Positions 35,419-44,638 are shown, numbered from the stretch's first letter. The stretch: DNA of 64,000 nt from Massilia sp. Root133 (GCF_001426525.1 NZ_LMEW01000010.1:1-64000), one strand, 5' to 3'. A program made the numbers and translations. The notes: generated from the letters alone by a model not told the origin.

Positions 35419-36032
35419 CCGGGTACTTCGGCAAGGTCTCCACCCTGGGCGACTTCGTGTCGCGCGGGCTGCCCGATGGGCCGGTCGCGGCCTGGGATGC
35501 GTGGCTGCAGCAGTGCATTCATGCGAGCCAGCAGCAGTTGGGAGATCAGTGGCTCAATCACTATCTCACCAGTCCGGTGTGGCGGTTTGCGATTGCGCCC
35601 GGGGTGCTTGGGCCGGAAGGATTGGGCGGCGTGATGATGCCGAGTGTCGATCGCGTCGGGCGCTATTTTCCGCTGATGATCGGTGCTGTCGGCGCGCCGC
35701 CGCTGCTGGACTGGTTTCACAAGCATGTGGCCTGGTATGACGCGGTCGAGGATCTGGCGCGGGCGTCGCTGGATCCGGCGTTCGGGCTGGTGCAGTTCGA
35801 TGGCATGCCGGAGCCTGGGGTGGCGAAGGATGCGCAGCCCGTGCCGGTGAATGGCACGTGGCGGTTTGCGCTGGATGCGAACGTGGGCGAGCGCGTCGCC
35901 GCGGCGGCGTTGCAAGGACATGGCCTGTGGTGGACGGCGGGTTCGCCCGGCGTTGAACCGACGATGCTCACGTGTGCCGGGATGCCGCGAGCGCAAGGAT
36001 TTGCAGCGATGCTGGACGGTACCTGGCACTGA
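35415..36032 (+). CDS. tagF: T6SS post-translational regulator TagF
   Basis: The 205-residue protein matches TagF (ImpM family): GYFGKVSTLGDFVSRGLPDG at the N-terminus, then SPVWRFAIAPGVLG and MMPSVDRVGRYFPLMI. TagF represses T6SS assembly post-translationally, by sequestering the FHA protein or TssM-associated factors depending on species. In some species it is fused to a PppA phosphatase; here it is alone. The start is a GTG within the tssM stop. Codon use turns more G-rich than in tssM. It ends the T6SS operon. Confidence 0.93.
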   Translation: MTGYFGKVSTLGDFVSRGLPDGPVAAWDAWLQQCIHASQQQLGDQWLNHYLTSPVWRFAIAPGVLGPEGLGGVMMPSVDRVGRYFPLMIGAVGAPPLLDWFHKHVAWYDAVEDLARASLDPAFGLVQFDGMPEPGVAKDAQPVPVNGTWRFALDANVGERVAAAALQGHGLWWTAGSPGVEPTMLTCAGMPRAQGFAAMLDGTWH

Positions 36033-36091
36033 ACCATTGAGTGGTTCCCTTGAGACGCCCCAACTGCCGCCAAGGGTGGACGAGCAAAATT

Positions 36092-36115
36092 ATCAAACCG
36101 TATATCCGGTTTGAT
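36092..36115 (+). other. 9-bp hairpin upstream of the DUF3313 lipoprotein
   Basis: ATCAAACCG (36092-36100) and CGGTTTGAT (36107-36115) form a perfect stem with loop TATATC, directly before the GAGG ribosome-binding site at 36117. No T-run follows. It may be an operator or a translation-controlling hairpin rather than a terminator for the T6SS operon. Confidence 0.4.
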
Positions 36116-36129
36116 TGAGGAGTCCATCC

Positions 36130-36768
36130 ATGAACAAGCAAAGCGCATCAATCTGCAGTGGACTGTTTCTGTGCATCGCGGGAGCGCTTTCCGGGTGCGC
36201 GACGAACGGCATGACGCGCTCGGGATTTCTCGACACGTATGAGACGCTTGCGCCGACGCGGTACAAGCATGTATTGATGTTCCGCGAGGCCGGATTCGAC
36301 CCGGGACGTTACGCCGAAGTTGTTGTGGAACATCCGTTGATCAAGACGAGTTCCGGCCGCATCGAAGGACTCGACGATGCGCAGCAGCGCGAAGTCCTGG
36401 ATTATGTCGACACCGAACTGCATCGTCAGGTGAGCAAGATCCAGGCGGCGCCAGGTGCGGCAGGCCGGGTGCGGCTGCGCGTGGCGGTGACCGAACTCCA
36501 AACACCCAATCGGATGGTCAACGCGATAACGCTGCTGCTGGTCGGGCCAGTCACAACCGGCGGCGCGAGTCTGGAGTTCGAGGCCGTCGACGACAGCACC
36601 GGCCGCCGCATTGGCGCGGCGACCTGCTTCGATCACGGCAACGTCCTCACCGAATTCTTCGCCTCATACACGGTGCTCGGTCACGCCAAGGCGGCGATCA
36701 CGACGTGCATCGAGCGTATCGATGGCGCGTGGCGGGATACAACACCCGTGAATACTGCACAGATATAA
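36130..36768 (+). CDS. DUF3313 lipoprotein
   Basis: The 212-residue product has a lipoprotein signal (SGLFLCIAGALSGC, Cys near 23) and then resembles DUF3313: SGFLDTYETLAPTRYKHVLM at the N-terminus and VRLRVAVTELQTPNRMVNAI in the centre. DUF3313 lipoproteins are of unknown function. It follows the T6SS operon by 97 bases but resembles DUF3313, not TssJ, so it is probably not part of the machine. The ATG at 36130 has GAGG nine bases upstream. Confidence 0.8.
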   Translation: MNKQSASICSGLFLCIAGALSGCATNGMTRSGFLDTYETLAPTRYKHVLMFREAGFDPGRYAEVVVEHPLIKTSSGRIEGLDDAQQREVLDYVDTELHRQVSKIQAAPGAAGRVRLRVAVTELQTPNRMVNAITLLLVGPVTTGGASLEFEAVDDSTGRRIGAATCFDHGNVLTEFFASYTVLGHAKAAITTCIERIDGAWRDTTPVNTAQI

Positions 36769-36793
36769 TTCCTGGATTTTCACCGGAGAATTC

Positions 36794-37303
36794 ATGTTCA
36801 CGCGCGGTTTAGTTTCGACATCCATCGCCATGCTCGCCATGGCATCCACCGTCGCGCTGGCCCAGCCGGCAGCCGATACCGCATGGGATGCCGGCGCACG
36901 GGCCGCCGACAAGGCCTATTGGGAAGCCTATAACCGCGCGGATCCGGATGGCATGAACGCCTGGCTGGCGTCGGACGTCGAGTTTTATCACGACCGTGGC
37001 GGCAAGGTAATCGGCAAGAAGGCGCTGTCCGCGGTGAACGACGGCATGAAGAGCGCGCCGGTCAAATTGCGTCGCGAAGCCGTGCCGGGAACGATCCGCT
37101 TCTTCCCGATGCGCCAGGGCGAGACGCTGTATGGCGCGATCGTCACCGGCGAACACCGGTTCTATGCGCGGCCTGCGGGCGCACCCGAGACGCTGGCGGG
37201 GCATGCGAACTTTTCGCATCTGATGCTCTTGCAGGGAAAGCAGTGGCGCATCTCACGCATTTTCAGTTATGAGCACGTGGATGCGCCCGCACCAGCGAAG
37301 TAA
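36794..37303 (+). CDS. exported NTF2-like (DUF4440/SnoaL-type) protein
   Basis: The 169-residue product has a Sec signal peptide (cleavage near VALAQ). A cone-shaped NTF2-like domain follows (DKAYWEAYNRADPDGMNAWL, VEFYHDRGGKVIGKKAL, then HLMLLQGKQWRISRIFSYEH). This fold binds small ligands or acts as an enzyme in different families, so its function cannot be set from sequence. A TATAAT at 36764-36769, just before its ribosome-binding site (GGAG), could be a -10 box, but no good -35 is visible. It is convergent with the beta-helix gene. Confidence 0.78.
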   Translation: MFTRGLVSTSIAMLAMASTVALAQPAADTAWDAGARAADKAYWEAYNRADPDGMNAWLASDVEFYHDRGGKVIGKKALSAVNDGMKSAPVKLRREAVPGTIRFFPMRQGETLYGAIVTGEHRFYARPAGAPETLAGHANFSHLMLLQGKQWRISRIFSYEHVDAPAPAK

Positions 37304-37312
37304 ACAGCCGGA

Positions 37313-38446
37313 TTAGAACTCGTAGGCGCCGATATCGATGGCCGCGCCGCGGGGGCGTGCCACCAGCATCAGGTCGACCCGCGGTGCCGACGTCGACGTA
37401 CCGCGGTCGATCGCCGGCGAGCTGCTCGACAGGCGATAGTTGCCGGTGCCGTTGGCCTGGTAGGCCACGAACAGCGGATCCGACGAAATCGTGCCGCTGA
37501 CGCTGCCCGCCACGCGCATGGCGGTGCCGCTTTTTGCCACCAGGTTGTTCACATAACGGTTGTTACCGGCCATTTTGCCCAGTTCGACGATGCCGTAGGT
37601 CGTGTTGTCATACACGACATTGTTGGCGACGTAGTTGTTGGCCGAACCCGTGGTCGTGCCGGCATCGCCCTGGCCCAGCAGGATACCGTCCTTGCTGTGG
37701 AAGACCGTGTTGTTGACGATCGTCGACGCGGTCGCGCCGTGCCACTGTTGAATGCCGGCCATGGCAACGCCCGAGACGAGGTTGTTCGTGACGACATTGT
37801 TTGCATTCGCGATGTAGATGCCCTGCACCGTGTTGCACTTGCCGATCATCGAGGCGCCGATGTTGCGCACCACGTTGCGGTCGATGACGACACCGCCGAC
37901 CGGGCCATAGGTATCAATGGCCGCGCCGCCGCTGCCGTTGCAACCGCCGCTGATGGTCAGGTCATGGATGAAGTTGTTGGTCATCGTGAGGTTCGCGCCG
38001 GCGGCCAGGATGCCGTGACGGCCCGAGCCGGAGATGTCGAAACCGTCGATATCGACGTAGCTGCCGCGCGAATCCCACGTGATGCCGGTGCCCGACACGA
38101 TGATCTTCGCGCCCCATTTCACGTCCGAGACGAATTTGATACGGGCGGTTGCGGTACCGCTCTTGCTCGTTTTGATGCCGGCGTTGTCCAGCGCGGGCGC
38201 GGAGACGCGATACGTGCCTGCGGCAACGTGGATGACGGTGCCGGCGCTGGCGAGCGCATCGGCACGCGCGATCGACTTCACCGGCGCGGTTTGCGTCCCG
38301 GGGTTCGAGTCGGAGCCGGTCGTGGAAACATACAAATCCTTGGCGACGGCGGAAGCCATCGGGGCCGCTGCGAGCAGCACGACGGCGCCGCAGGACAGGA
38401 GAACGTTTGCACGGATGTTGGAAGCGAAAACAGCAGTTTTTTTCAT
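37313..38446 (-). CDS. secreted right-handed beta-helix protein
   Basis: The 377-residue product has a signal peptide (about 1-35). It starts the mature chain with KDLYVSTTGSDSNPGTQTAP, the DUF1565/choice-of-anchor type opening of many secreted pectate-lyase-like proteins. Successive NNxV/I turns (MTNNFIHDLTI, IDRNVVRNIG, TNNLVSGVAM, VNNTVFHSKDGI, ANNVVYDNTTYGIV) are parallel beta-helix coils. It ends in IDIGAYEF, a common terminus for this group. It probably acts on or binds a polysaccharide outside the cell, but catalytic residues cannot be assigned. The 169-bp divergent gap to the next gene shows no convincing promoter. Confidence 0.85.
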   Translation of the reverse strand: MKKTAVFASNIRANVLLSCGAVVLLAAAPMASAVAKDLYVSTTGSDSNPGTQTAPVKSIARADALASAGTVIHVAAGTYRVSAPALDNAGIKTSKSGTATARIKFVSDVKWGAKIIVSGTGITWDSRGSYVDIDGFDISGSGRHGILAAGANLTMTNNFIHDLTISGGCNGSGGAAIDTYGPVGGVVIDRNVVRNIGASMIGKCNTVQGIYIANANNVVTNNLVSGVAMAGIQQWHGATASTIVNNTVFHSKDGILLGQGDAGTTTGSANNYVANNVVYDNTTYGIVELGKMAGNNRYVNNLVAKSGTAMRVAGSVSGTISSDPLFVAYQANGTGNYRLSSSSPAIDRGTSTSAPRVDLMLVARPRGAAIDIGAYEF

Positions 38447-38615
38447 CGGGAGAAGCCTGACTCAGCAAGTTAATGAGTAAGCTTTGAGGCAGGGAAACTT
38501 CCTAAGTTCACTTTTTTTAGCGAAAAATTTCTGTAGCGTAGCAATCCTTCAAGAAAGAAATCGTCGGGTAGTGAGACAATCTTTGCGAACACACCAACAT
38601 CACCAGGAATTTGGA

Positions 38616-40082
38616 ATGAATGACCGTATGACCCCAGCCCCGGACCAGGGCCTGCCGGCCCCATTGCTGGCCGAACTGCAAACCCGCTTCGGCCCCCGTT
38701 TCTCGACCGCCGCCGCGGTGCGCGAACAGCATGGCCGCGACGAATCGTCGTTCGTGGACGTGAATCCGCCGGACGCGGTGGTGTTCGCCGAGGACGTCGC
38801 GGACGTCCAGGCGCTGCTCGCGCTGGCGGGCCGGTACGCGGTGCCGGTGATCCCGTTCGGCGCGGGGTCGTCGCTGGAAGGTCATCTGCTGGCGGTACGG
38901 GGCGGCATCAGCCTCGACGTGAGCCGCATGAACCGCGTGCTTGCCATCGATACCGCGGACATGACGGCGACCGTGCAGCCGGGCGTGACGCGGATGCAGC
39001 TGAACCAGGCGCTCAAGGGCACGGGACTGTTCTTCCCCGTGGATCCGGGCGCGGACGCGTCGATCGGCGGCATGTGCGCCACGCGTGCCAGCGGCACGAA
39101 TGCCGTGCGCTACGGCACGATGCGCGAGAACGTGCTCGCGCTGCAGGTCGTCACGGCCGCGGGCGAGATCGTGCATACCGGGACGCGTGCGCGCAAGAGC
39201 AGTGCGGGCTACGACCTGACCCGGCTGATGGTGGGCAGCGAAGGCACGCTCGGCGTGTTCACCGAGATCGTCGTGCGCCTGCACCCGCTGCCGGAAGCGC
39301 AGTCGGCGGCCGTGTGCTCGTTCCCGGGCATCGCCGACGCGGTAGGCGCCGCGATCGACATCGTCCAATCCGGCATTCCGATCGCGCGCATGGAGCTGAT
39401 CGACGCGAACACCGTGCGGATGGTGAACCGGTACAGCAAGCTCGATCTGCGCGAAGAACCGATGCTGCTGATGGAATTCCACGGCACGCCGGCTTCCGTG
39501 CGCGAACAGGCGGAAACGGTCGAGGCCCTGGCGGGGGAGCACGGCGGCGCGGCGTTCGCCTGGGCGACCGACCCCGAAGCGCGGTCGCGGCTCTGGACGG
39601 CGCGCCACCATGCCTATTTCGCGGCCATCGCATCGATACCCGGCTGCCGCGCGATCAGCACCGACACCTGCGTGCCGATCAGCCGCCTGGCGGAATGCCT
39701 GCTCGAGTCGGTGCGCGAAGCGGACGAGATGGGCGTGCCGTATTCGCTGGTCGGGCACGTCGGCGACGGCAACTTCCATTTCGGTTACCTGATCGATCCG
39801 CACAAGCCCGAGCAGCGCGAACGCGCGGAACTGCTCAACGCCCGGCTGGTGGCCCGTGCGATTCGCCTCGACGGCACGTGCTCGGGCGAGCATGGCATCG
39901 GCATGCACAAGATGGATTTCCTGGTGCAGGAAGCGGGGCTGCCCGCGGTGGAACTGATGCGGGCCATCAAGCGGGTGTTCGACCCGCAGAACATCCTCAA
40001 CCCCGGCAAGGTGTTGTGGGGCGCGGCCGGGCAGGGCGCGTTGCGGCGCAGCTGGGCTACGTCCGTGGCAACGCCACCCTGA
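38616..40082 (+). CDS. FAD-linked D-lactate/glycolate-type dehydrogenase
   Basis: The 488-residue protein is a FAD_binding_4 plus FAD-oxidase_C enzyme. VIPFGAGSSLEGH, GADASIGGMCATRASGTNAV and GSEGTLGVFTEIV mark the FAD domain; HVGDGNFHFGYLID and GTCSGEHGIGMHKMDFL mark the catalytic domain with its metal/substrate histidines. Length and motifs fit cytochrome-linked D-lactate dehydrogenase (Dld) or GlcD-type enzymes that oxidise 2-hydroxyacids and pass electrons to the chain. The exact substrate is not fixed by sequence. ATG 38616 was chosen over an upstream TTG because conservation starts there. It overlaps the convergent sensor kinase by 26 bases. Confidence 0.9.
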   Translation: MNDRMTPAPDQGLPAPLLAELQTRFGPRFSTAAAVREQHGRDESSFVDVNPPDAVVFAEDVADVQALLALAGRYAVPVIPFGAGSSLEGHLLAVRGGISLDVSRMNRVLAIDTADMTATVQPGVTRMQLNQALKGTGLFFPVDPGADASIGGMCATRASGTNAVRYGTMRENVLALQVVTAAGEIVHTGTRARKSSAGYDLTRLMVGSEGTLGVFTEIVVRLHPLPEAQSAAVCSFPGIADAVGAAIDIVQSGIPIARMELIDANTVRMVNRYSKLDLREEPMLLMEFHGTPASVREQAETVEALAGEHGGAAFAWATDPEARSRLWTARHHAYFAAIASIPGCRAISTDTCVPISRLAECLLESVREADEMGVPYSLVGHVGDGNFHFGYLIDPHKPEQRERAELLNARLVARAIRLDGTCSGEHGIGMHKMDFLVQEAGLPAVELMRAIKRVFDPQNILNPGKVLWGAAGQGALRRSWATSVATPP

Positions 40083-41673
40083 ACACCGTTCCCTTGCCGA
40101 CTTCGCTCTTCACGGCGATCGTGCCGCGGTGCCCCTGCACGATCCCGTACACGATCGACAGCCCGAGCCCGGTCCCTTTGCCAACGGGCTTGGTCGTGAA
40201 GAAGGGTTCGAAGATGTGATCGAGGTGCGCCGGCGCGATCCCGCATCCGTTGTCCTCGATCTCGACCCAGACGACCTTCTCGTCATGGCCGGTGCGCACG
40301 ATGATCGTGCCCTTGCCCTCGATCGCATGGGCCGCGTTGATGAGCAGGTTCAGGAAGACCTGGTTGATCTGCGAGGGCAGGCAATAGAGCTCGGGGACGC
40401 CGGCGTATTCCTTGACGACGTCCGCCTTGTACTTGATTTCGTTCCAGGCCACGTTCAGGGTGCTGTCCAATCCCTGCTCGAGATCGGCCATTTCCTTTTC
40501 CGTGCCGCCGGGCCGGGAGAAATCCTTCAGGTTCTGCACGATGTGTTTTACACGCTGCAGGCCTTCCCGCGATTCGGCGAACAGCGCGTCGAGGTCCTGG
40601 CGGATGTCGTCCAGCCCGATGTCTTCCTTCATGAAGGCGACCGGTGCGCGCGCGTCGCCCGGCAGCAGCCCTTCGACGCCTTCGAATGCGCTGATGAGCT
40701 TCAGGATGTCTTTCGCGTCGCGTTCGAGCGCGCCGAAATTCGAACTGATGAACGCGAGCGGATTGTTGATCTCGTGGGCGACGCCGGCGGCCAGCAGGCC
40801 GATCGAGGCCATTTTTTCGGACTGCAGCAGCTGGCCCTGCATGTCGCTCAGCTTGCGGATCAGGACCTGCTGCTGTTCCTTCTCCGCTTCCAGCCGCGCA
40901 TTGGCCTCTTCCAGTTCCTGCGTGCGCTCGCGCAGGCGCTCTTCCATGAGCTTGCGCTGCGTGACGTCGTAGCCGATGCCGACGATGCCGTTCACCGCGC
41001 CGTCTGCGCCGCGCAGCAACACCTTGGTCGTGACGGTCCAGCCCAATTCGCCCGTGTCCTGGTCCTCGACCAATTCTTCGTAATCGAACAGCGACCGGCC
41101 GGAATCCATGACCTGCTTTTCGTCGGCGAAGTATTTGGCCGCCAGCTCGGCCGGGAAGAAATCGTAGTCGGTCTTGCCGATCAGTTGCGGCGGCGTTTCG
41201 ACGCCGGCCAGGCGGGCCATGCGGTTATTCCCGAACAGGAACCGGCTTTCGCGGTCCTTGGCGTAGATGCGGAAGGGGATGTTGTCGACGAGGGTGTGCA
41301 GCAGCGTGCGTTCGAACGCCAGTCCTGTCGTCGACTGGTCCTGCCGGCTCTGTTCCCGCAGGGCCGCGTTCGTCAGCGCGATGGACGCCGCGGTGGCGAG
41401 GATGTCGAGCAGCGCGGCGTCGACTGCCTGCGCATGCTCCAGCACGACCATGCCGTCGCCTAGCGCGAAACAGGTCGTGTCTCCGATACAGGCCGTCTCG
41501 CCGGCGGCCGCCCAGTATCCACGTTCGGCGCCGCACAGCGACACCGCAACGGCCACCGTTTCCTGCTGCAGTGTCTCCACACTGGCGTCCGCGGCGAGAC
41601 GACGTAATCCTTGCGCCAGCGCTGCGAGCACCGGCTCTTCGGATTTGCTTTCGGAGAACTTTAATTTCGACAT
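40057..41673 (-). CDS. PAS sensor histidine kinase
   Basis: The 538-residue soluble protein has a GAF-like N-terminal part (about 15-110), a PAS domain (about 120-245, DNIPFRIYAKDRESRFLFGN), and a coiled linker. A HisKA domain follows with the phosphoacceptor in AAGVAHEINNPLAFISSNFG, then a HATPase with NQVFLNLLINAAHAI, DNGCGIAP and GTGLGLSIVYGIVQGH. No membrane segment is visible, so it senses a cytoplasmic signal. No response regulator is adjacent, making it an orphan kinase in this window. The 98 bases upstream hold no clear promoter. Confidence 0.92.
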   Translation of the reverse strand: MSKLKFSESKSEEPVLAALAQGLRRLAADASVETLQQETVAVAVSLCGAERGYWAAAGETACIGDTTCFALGDGMVVLEHAQAVDAALLDILATAASIALTNAALREQSRQDQSTTGLAFERTLLHTLVDNIPFRIYAKDRESRFLFGNNRMARLAGVETPPQLIGKTDYDFFPAELAAKYFADEKQVMDSGRSLFDYEELVEDQDTGELGWTVTTKVLLRGADGAVNGIVGIGYDVTQRKLMEERLRERTQELEEANARLEAEKEQQQVLIRKLSDMQGQLLQSEKMASIGLLAAGVAHEINNPLAFISSNFGALERDAKDILKLISAFEGVEGLLPGDARAPVAFMKEDIGLDDIRQDLDALFAESREGLQRVKHIVQNLKDFSRPGGTEKEMADLEQGLDSTLNVAWNEIKYKADVVKEYAGVPELYCLPSQINQVFLNLLINAAHAIEGKGTIIVRTGHDEKVVWVEIEDNGCGIAPAHLDHIFEPFFTTKPVGKGTGLGLSIVYGIVQGHRGTIAVKSEVGKGTVFRVALPRT

Positions 41674-41771
41674 GGTAATTTATTCTTGCAGGTTCCTCCC
41701 CGTAACTACAAATGGTTTCGACACGATGGGACAAATAGCCACACTCATGCGCCAAATCGATGACGATCTGT

Positions 41772-43247
41772 TCACACCTTGGCCGCGACAGTCTCCGCGC
41801 CTTGCTGGCGACGGCCGGCAGCCCGTTTGACCCAGTAATCGGCGCGCTCGATGCCCAGCGCGGCTGGATCGAATTCCGGATCCTTGCCGGCCGCGCGCTG
41901 CGCTTCGTAGTCGCGCAGGCATTTGAAGGCCACATTACGCAGCAGCAGGATCGCGGCGATGTTCAGCCAGGCCATCAGGCCGACGCCCAGGTCGCCCAGC
42001 GCCCAGGCCACGTCGGCCGTCTTCACGGCGCCGTACACGGTCGCGCCGATCATGCACACCTTGAGCACGAGCGTCATCCACGGGCGGTGCACGGTGCGGT
42101 TGATGTAGGCGATGTTGGTTTCGGCGATGTAGTAATAGGCGACGATCGTCGTGAAGGCGAAGAACAGCAGGGCCAGCGCGACGAACAGCGAGCCGAAGCC
42201 CGGCATCACGTTTTCCAGCGCGGTCTGCACGTAGCCCGGGCCCGAGGCGACGCCGTGGACGCCCGTATGGATCGCGGTGCCGTCGGGGCCTTCGACGTTG
42301 TACTGGCCGGTGATCAGCAACATGAAGGCGGTCGCCGAGCACACGAACAGCGTGTCGATGTAGACCGAGAAGCCTTGCACGAGGCCCTGCTTGGCCGGGT
42401 GGCTGACTTCCGCGGCGGACGAGGCGTGCGGTCCGGTGCCCTGGCCCGCTTCGTTCGAATAGACGCCGCGCTTGACGCCCCACTGGATCGCCAGGCCGAC
42501 GATGGCGCCGAAGCCGGCATCGAGGCCGAAGGCCGAGCTGAAGATCAGCGAGAGCACGCCCGGCAGCTGCTGCCAGTTCAGGAAGATGATGACGCAGGCG
42601 ACGATGATGTAGGCGAGCGCCATGAACGGCACGACGATTTCGGCGAAGTGTGCGATGCGCTTGACGCCGCCGAAGATGATGAAGCCGAGGGCGATGGCGA
42701 GCAGCGCGGCGGTGACGTTGGCGTCGATGCCGGTGGCGTTGCGCAGGCCCTCCGCGATCGAATTCGCCTGCACGCCCGGCAGCAGCACGCCGGTGGCGAA
42801 CACGGTGACGACGGCGAAGATCCAGGCATACCACTTCATGCCCAGGCCCTTCTCGATGTAGAACGCGGGCCCGCCGCGGAACTCGCGGTCGATCTGTTCC
42901 TTGTAGACCTGGCCGAGCGTGGACTCGACGAACGCGGAGCTGGCGCCCAGGAAGGCCACGGCCCACATCCAGAACACGGCGCCGGGGCCGCCGAACGTGA
43001 TGGCCGTCGCGACGCCCGCGATGTTGCCGGTGCCGACGCGGCCGGCCAAGGTCATGGCCAGCGCCTGGAACGACGATACGCCCTCGGCCGAGCTTTTCCC
43101 TTCCATCATGAGGCGCACCATCTCCCGTAGATGGCGCAGCTGCAGGAAGCGCGAGCGCACCGAGAAATACAGGCCGGCGCCCAGGCACAGGGCGATCAGG
43201 GCCGGGCTCCATACGATGCCGTTGATGGCGTTCACCAGGTCGTTCAT
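41772..43247 (-). CDS. AGCS sodium:amino-acid symporter
   Basis: The 491-residue membrane protein belongs to the alanine-or-glycine:cation symporter family. Diagnostic stretches include SSFQALAMTLAGRVGTGNIA, GAVFWMWAVAFLGASSAFVE, and VKRGVYSNEAGQGTGPHASS. It imports alanine, glycine or a related amino acid with sodium across the inner membrane. About eleven helices are visible. It lies 23 bases downstream of the Na+/H+ antiporter-like gene on the same strand, so the two sodium-linked genes may be co-transcribed. Confidence 0.93.
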   Translation of the reverse strand: MNDLVNAINGIVWSPALIALCLGAGLYFSVRSRFLQLRHLREMVRLMMEGKSSAEGVSSFQALAMTLAGRVGTGNIAGVATAITFGGPGAVFWMWAVAFLGASSAFVESTLGQVYKEQIDREFRGGPAFYIEKGLGMKWYAWIFAVVTVFATGVLLPGVQANSIAEGLRNATGIDANVTAALLAIALGFIIFGGVKRIAHFAEIVVPFMALAYIIVACVIIFLNWQQLPGVLSLIFSSAFGLDAGFGAIVGLAIQWGVKRGVYSNEAGQGTGPHASSAAEVSHPAKQGLVQGFSVYIDTLFVCSATAFMLLITGQYNVEGPDGTAIHTGVHGVASGPGYVQTALENVMPGFGSLFVALALLFFAFTTIVAYYYIAETNIAYINRTVHRPWMTLVLKVCMIGATVYGAVKTADVAWALGDLGVGLMAWLNIAAILLLRNVAFKCLRDYEAQRAAGKDPEFDPAALGIERADYWVKRAAGRRQQGAETVAAKV

Positions 43248-43270
43248 TGCTTGCGTCTCCAGGTCAGGGA

Positions 43271-44530
43271 TCAGAGGAAGTGCAGGGCCGCCACCGCGAT
43301 CAGCGTGGGCGGTGTTGCGGCGGCGAGCAGCCCGAGGGGACTGATCGCGCGGTCGGGGAAGCTGTCTCTCAAAATCGCGGCGCCGGCCGGATTGGGCGCG
43401 TTGGCGATGAGGGTCAGGCCGCCGCCCGCGACGGCGCCGCCGACGAGGGCGGTCTTGTACGCGAGGCTGAGTCCGGGCACCTGGGCGCCGAGGTAGGTGA
43501 GGGCGGCATTGTCGGTGATGGCCGTGAGCGCGGTGGTGCCGAAAAACACGGCGTCGGCGCTCATGCTGGTCAGCAGCGGTGCGAGCCACCAGGCCTGCAG
43601 GCCGCCCAGCACCACGAGGCCGGCCAGGAAGAAGGCGACGAGCAGCGCCTCGCGCAGGATCAGGTTGTCCTGGTAGCGCTGGTAGGCGGCCGTGAAGCCG
43701 AGGAAGAACAGGAAGATGCCCATGAAGACTTGCGGATGATGGGCGAAGACGACGATCAGCACGAGGAACAGCAGGTGCGTCGCGATGACCGGCAGCGGCA
43801 CCGGATCGGCCGCGGCATCCGCCGCATCGCCCAGCGCGAGGAAGGGGCGCCGGAACACGACGAGCAGCAGGATCGTGTTGGTCACGACGGCCAGCGCGGA
43901 CTTCCAGCCGAAGGTCTGCAGCATGAAGCCGAGGTCCCAGCCCCACGTGGACGCGACCATCAGCACGGGCGGCGCGGCGAACGGCGTCAGGGTGCCGCCG
44001 ATGGAGACGTTGACGAACAGGACGCCGAGGATGGCGTATTTCAGGCGCGGACCCGTGGCGCGCGCGAACACGCTGTCGCGCAGCAGCAGCGCGGCCAGCG
44101 TCATCGCGGCCGGTTCGGTGATGAACGCGCCCAGCAGCGGCACGAGGGACAGCACGACGAAGCACAGGGCCATCGTCCGCGGCAGCGGCAGCAGGCGCGC
44201 GCCGCTGCGCACGAGCAGGTGGGCGAAGTCGAGGATCGGCCGGCTCCCCGCCACGACCATGATCGCGAACACGAACATCGGCTCCGTGAAGTTGCGTGAC
44301 TCGAGGTAGGCCACGGACTCGTGGCGGCCGGCGACGCCGAACATGAACAGCATCAGCACCATCGCCCAGAACCCGAACACGACTTCCACTTCGCCGAGCA
44401 GGTGCCAGATGCCGGCATGGCGCGGGTGCGTGTGCGCGAGGCGCTCGAAATACTTGACGGAGAAGGTGTGGAGGACGGCCACGCCGAACAGCGCGGCACC
44501 GATCATTTGCAGGGTCGTGGGTATGAACAT
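43271..44530 (-). CDS. putative Na+/H+ antiporter
   Basis: The 419-residue hydrophobic protein has about eleven helices and resembles the putative Na+/H+ antiporter family PF07399: HLLGEVEVVFGFWAMVLMLF, GSRPILDFAH, ITEPAAMTLAALLLRD, then GGTLTPFAAPPVLMV and NAPNPAGAAIL. Proteins of this type are predicted cation exchangers, largely uncharacterised. ATG 44530 (MFIPTTLQMIG) was chosen because upstream codons to 44575 lack conservation. Its leader carries two short hairpins. It is divergent from the GH2 gene. Confidence 0.83.
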   Translation of the reverse strand: MFIPTTLQMIGAALFGVAVLHTFSVKYFERLAHTHPRHAGIWHLLGEVEVVFGFWAMVLMLFMFGVAGRHESVAYLESRNFTEPMFVFAIMVVAGSRPILDFAHLLVRSGARLLPLPRTMALCFVVLSLVPLLGAFITEPAAMTLAALLLRDSVFARATGPRLKYAILGVLFVNVSIGGTLTPFAAPPVLMVASTWGWDLGFMLQTFGWKSALAVVTNTILLLVVFRRPFLALGDAADAAADPVPLPVIATHLLFLVLIVVFAHHPQVFMGIFLFFLGFTAAYQRYQDNLILREALLVAFFLAGLVVLGGLQAWWLAPLLTSMSADAVFFGTTALTAITDNAALTYLGAQVPGLSLAYKTALVGGAVAGGGLTLIANAPNPAGAAILRDSFPDRAISPLGLLAAATPPTLIAVAALHFL

Positions 44531-44543
44531 AGGGTCGTGACAA

Positions 44544-44597
44544 GGCCGCGTGGCGGCCCGACCAGCGCGTAACACCTGTCACGCCGACATGGCGTGA
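44544..44597 (-). promoter_or_regulatory. two hairpins in the antiporter leader
   Basis: On the minus-strand RNA, TCACGCC/GGCGTGA (44597-44579, 5-base loop) is followed by GGCCGC/GCGGCC (44558-44544, 3-base loop), ending 14 bases before the start codon. The second stem could hide the ribosome-binding region. Whether this is a regulatory RNA cannot be decided by eye. Confidence 0.3.
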
Positions 44598-44638
44598 ACA
44601 CCCCTTATCCCGCGAGTATAACGCACGGCTTGTAAATC

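Noticed and set aside
36130..36768. DUF3313 lipoprotein considered as the missing TssJ
   Set aside because: The sequence matches DUF3313, it lies outside the operon after tagF, and it lacks the compact TssJ length (about 150-180 residues) and motifs.
44531..44600. Leader of the antiporter as a known sodium riboswitch
   Set aside because: Two hairpins are visible, but I cannot match them to the consensus of any known sodium-related RNA by eye.
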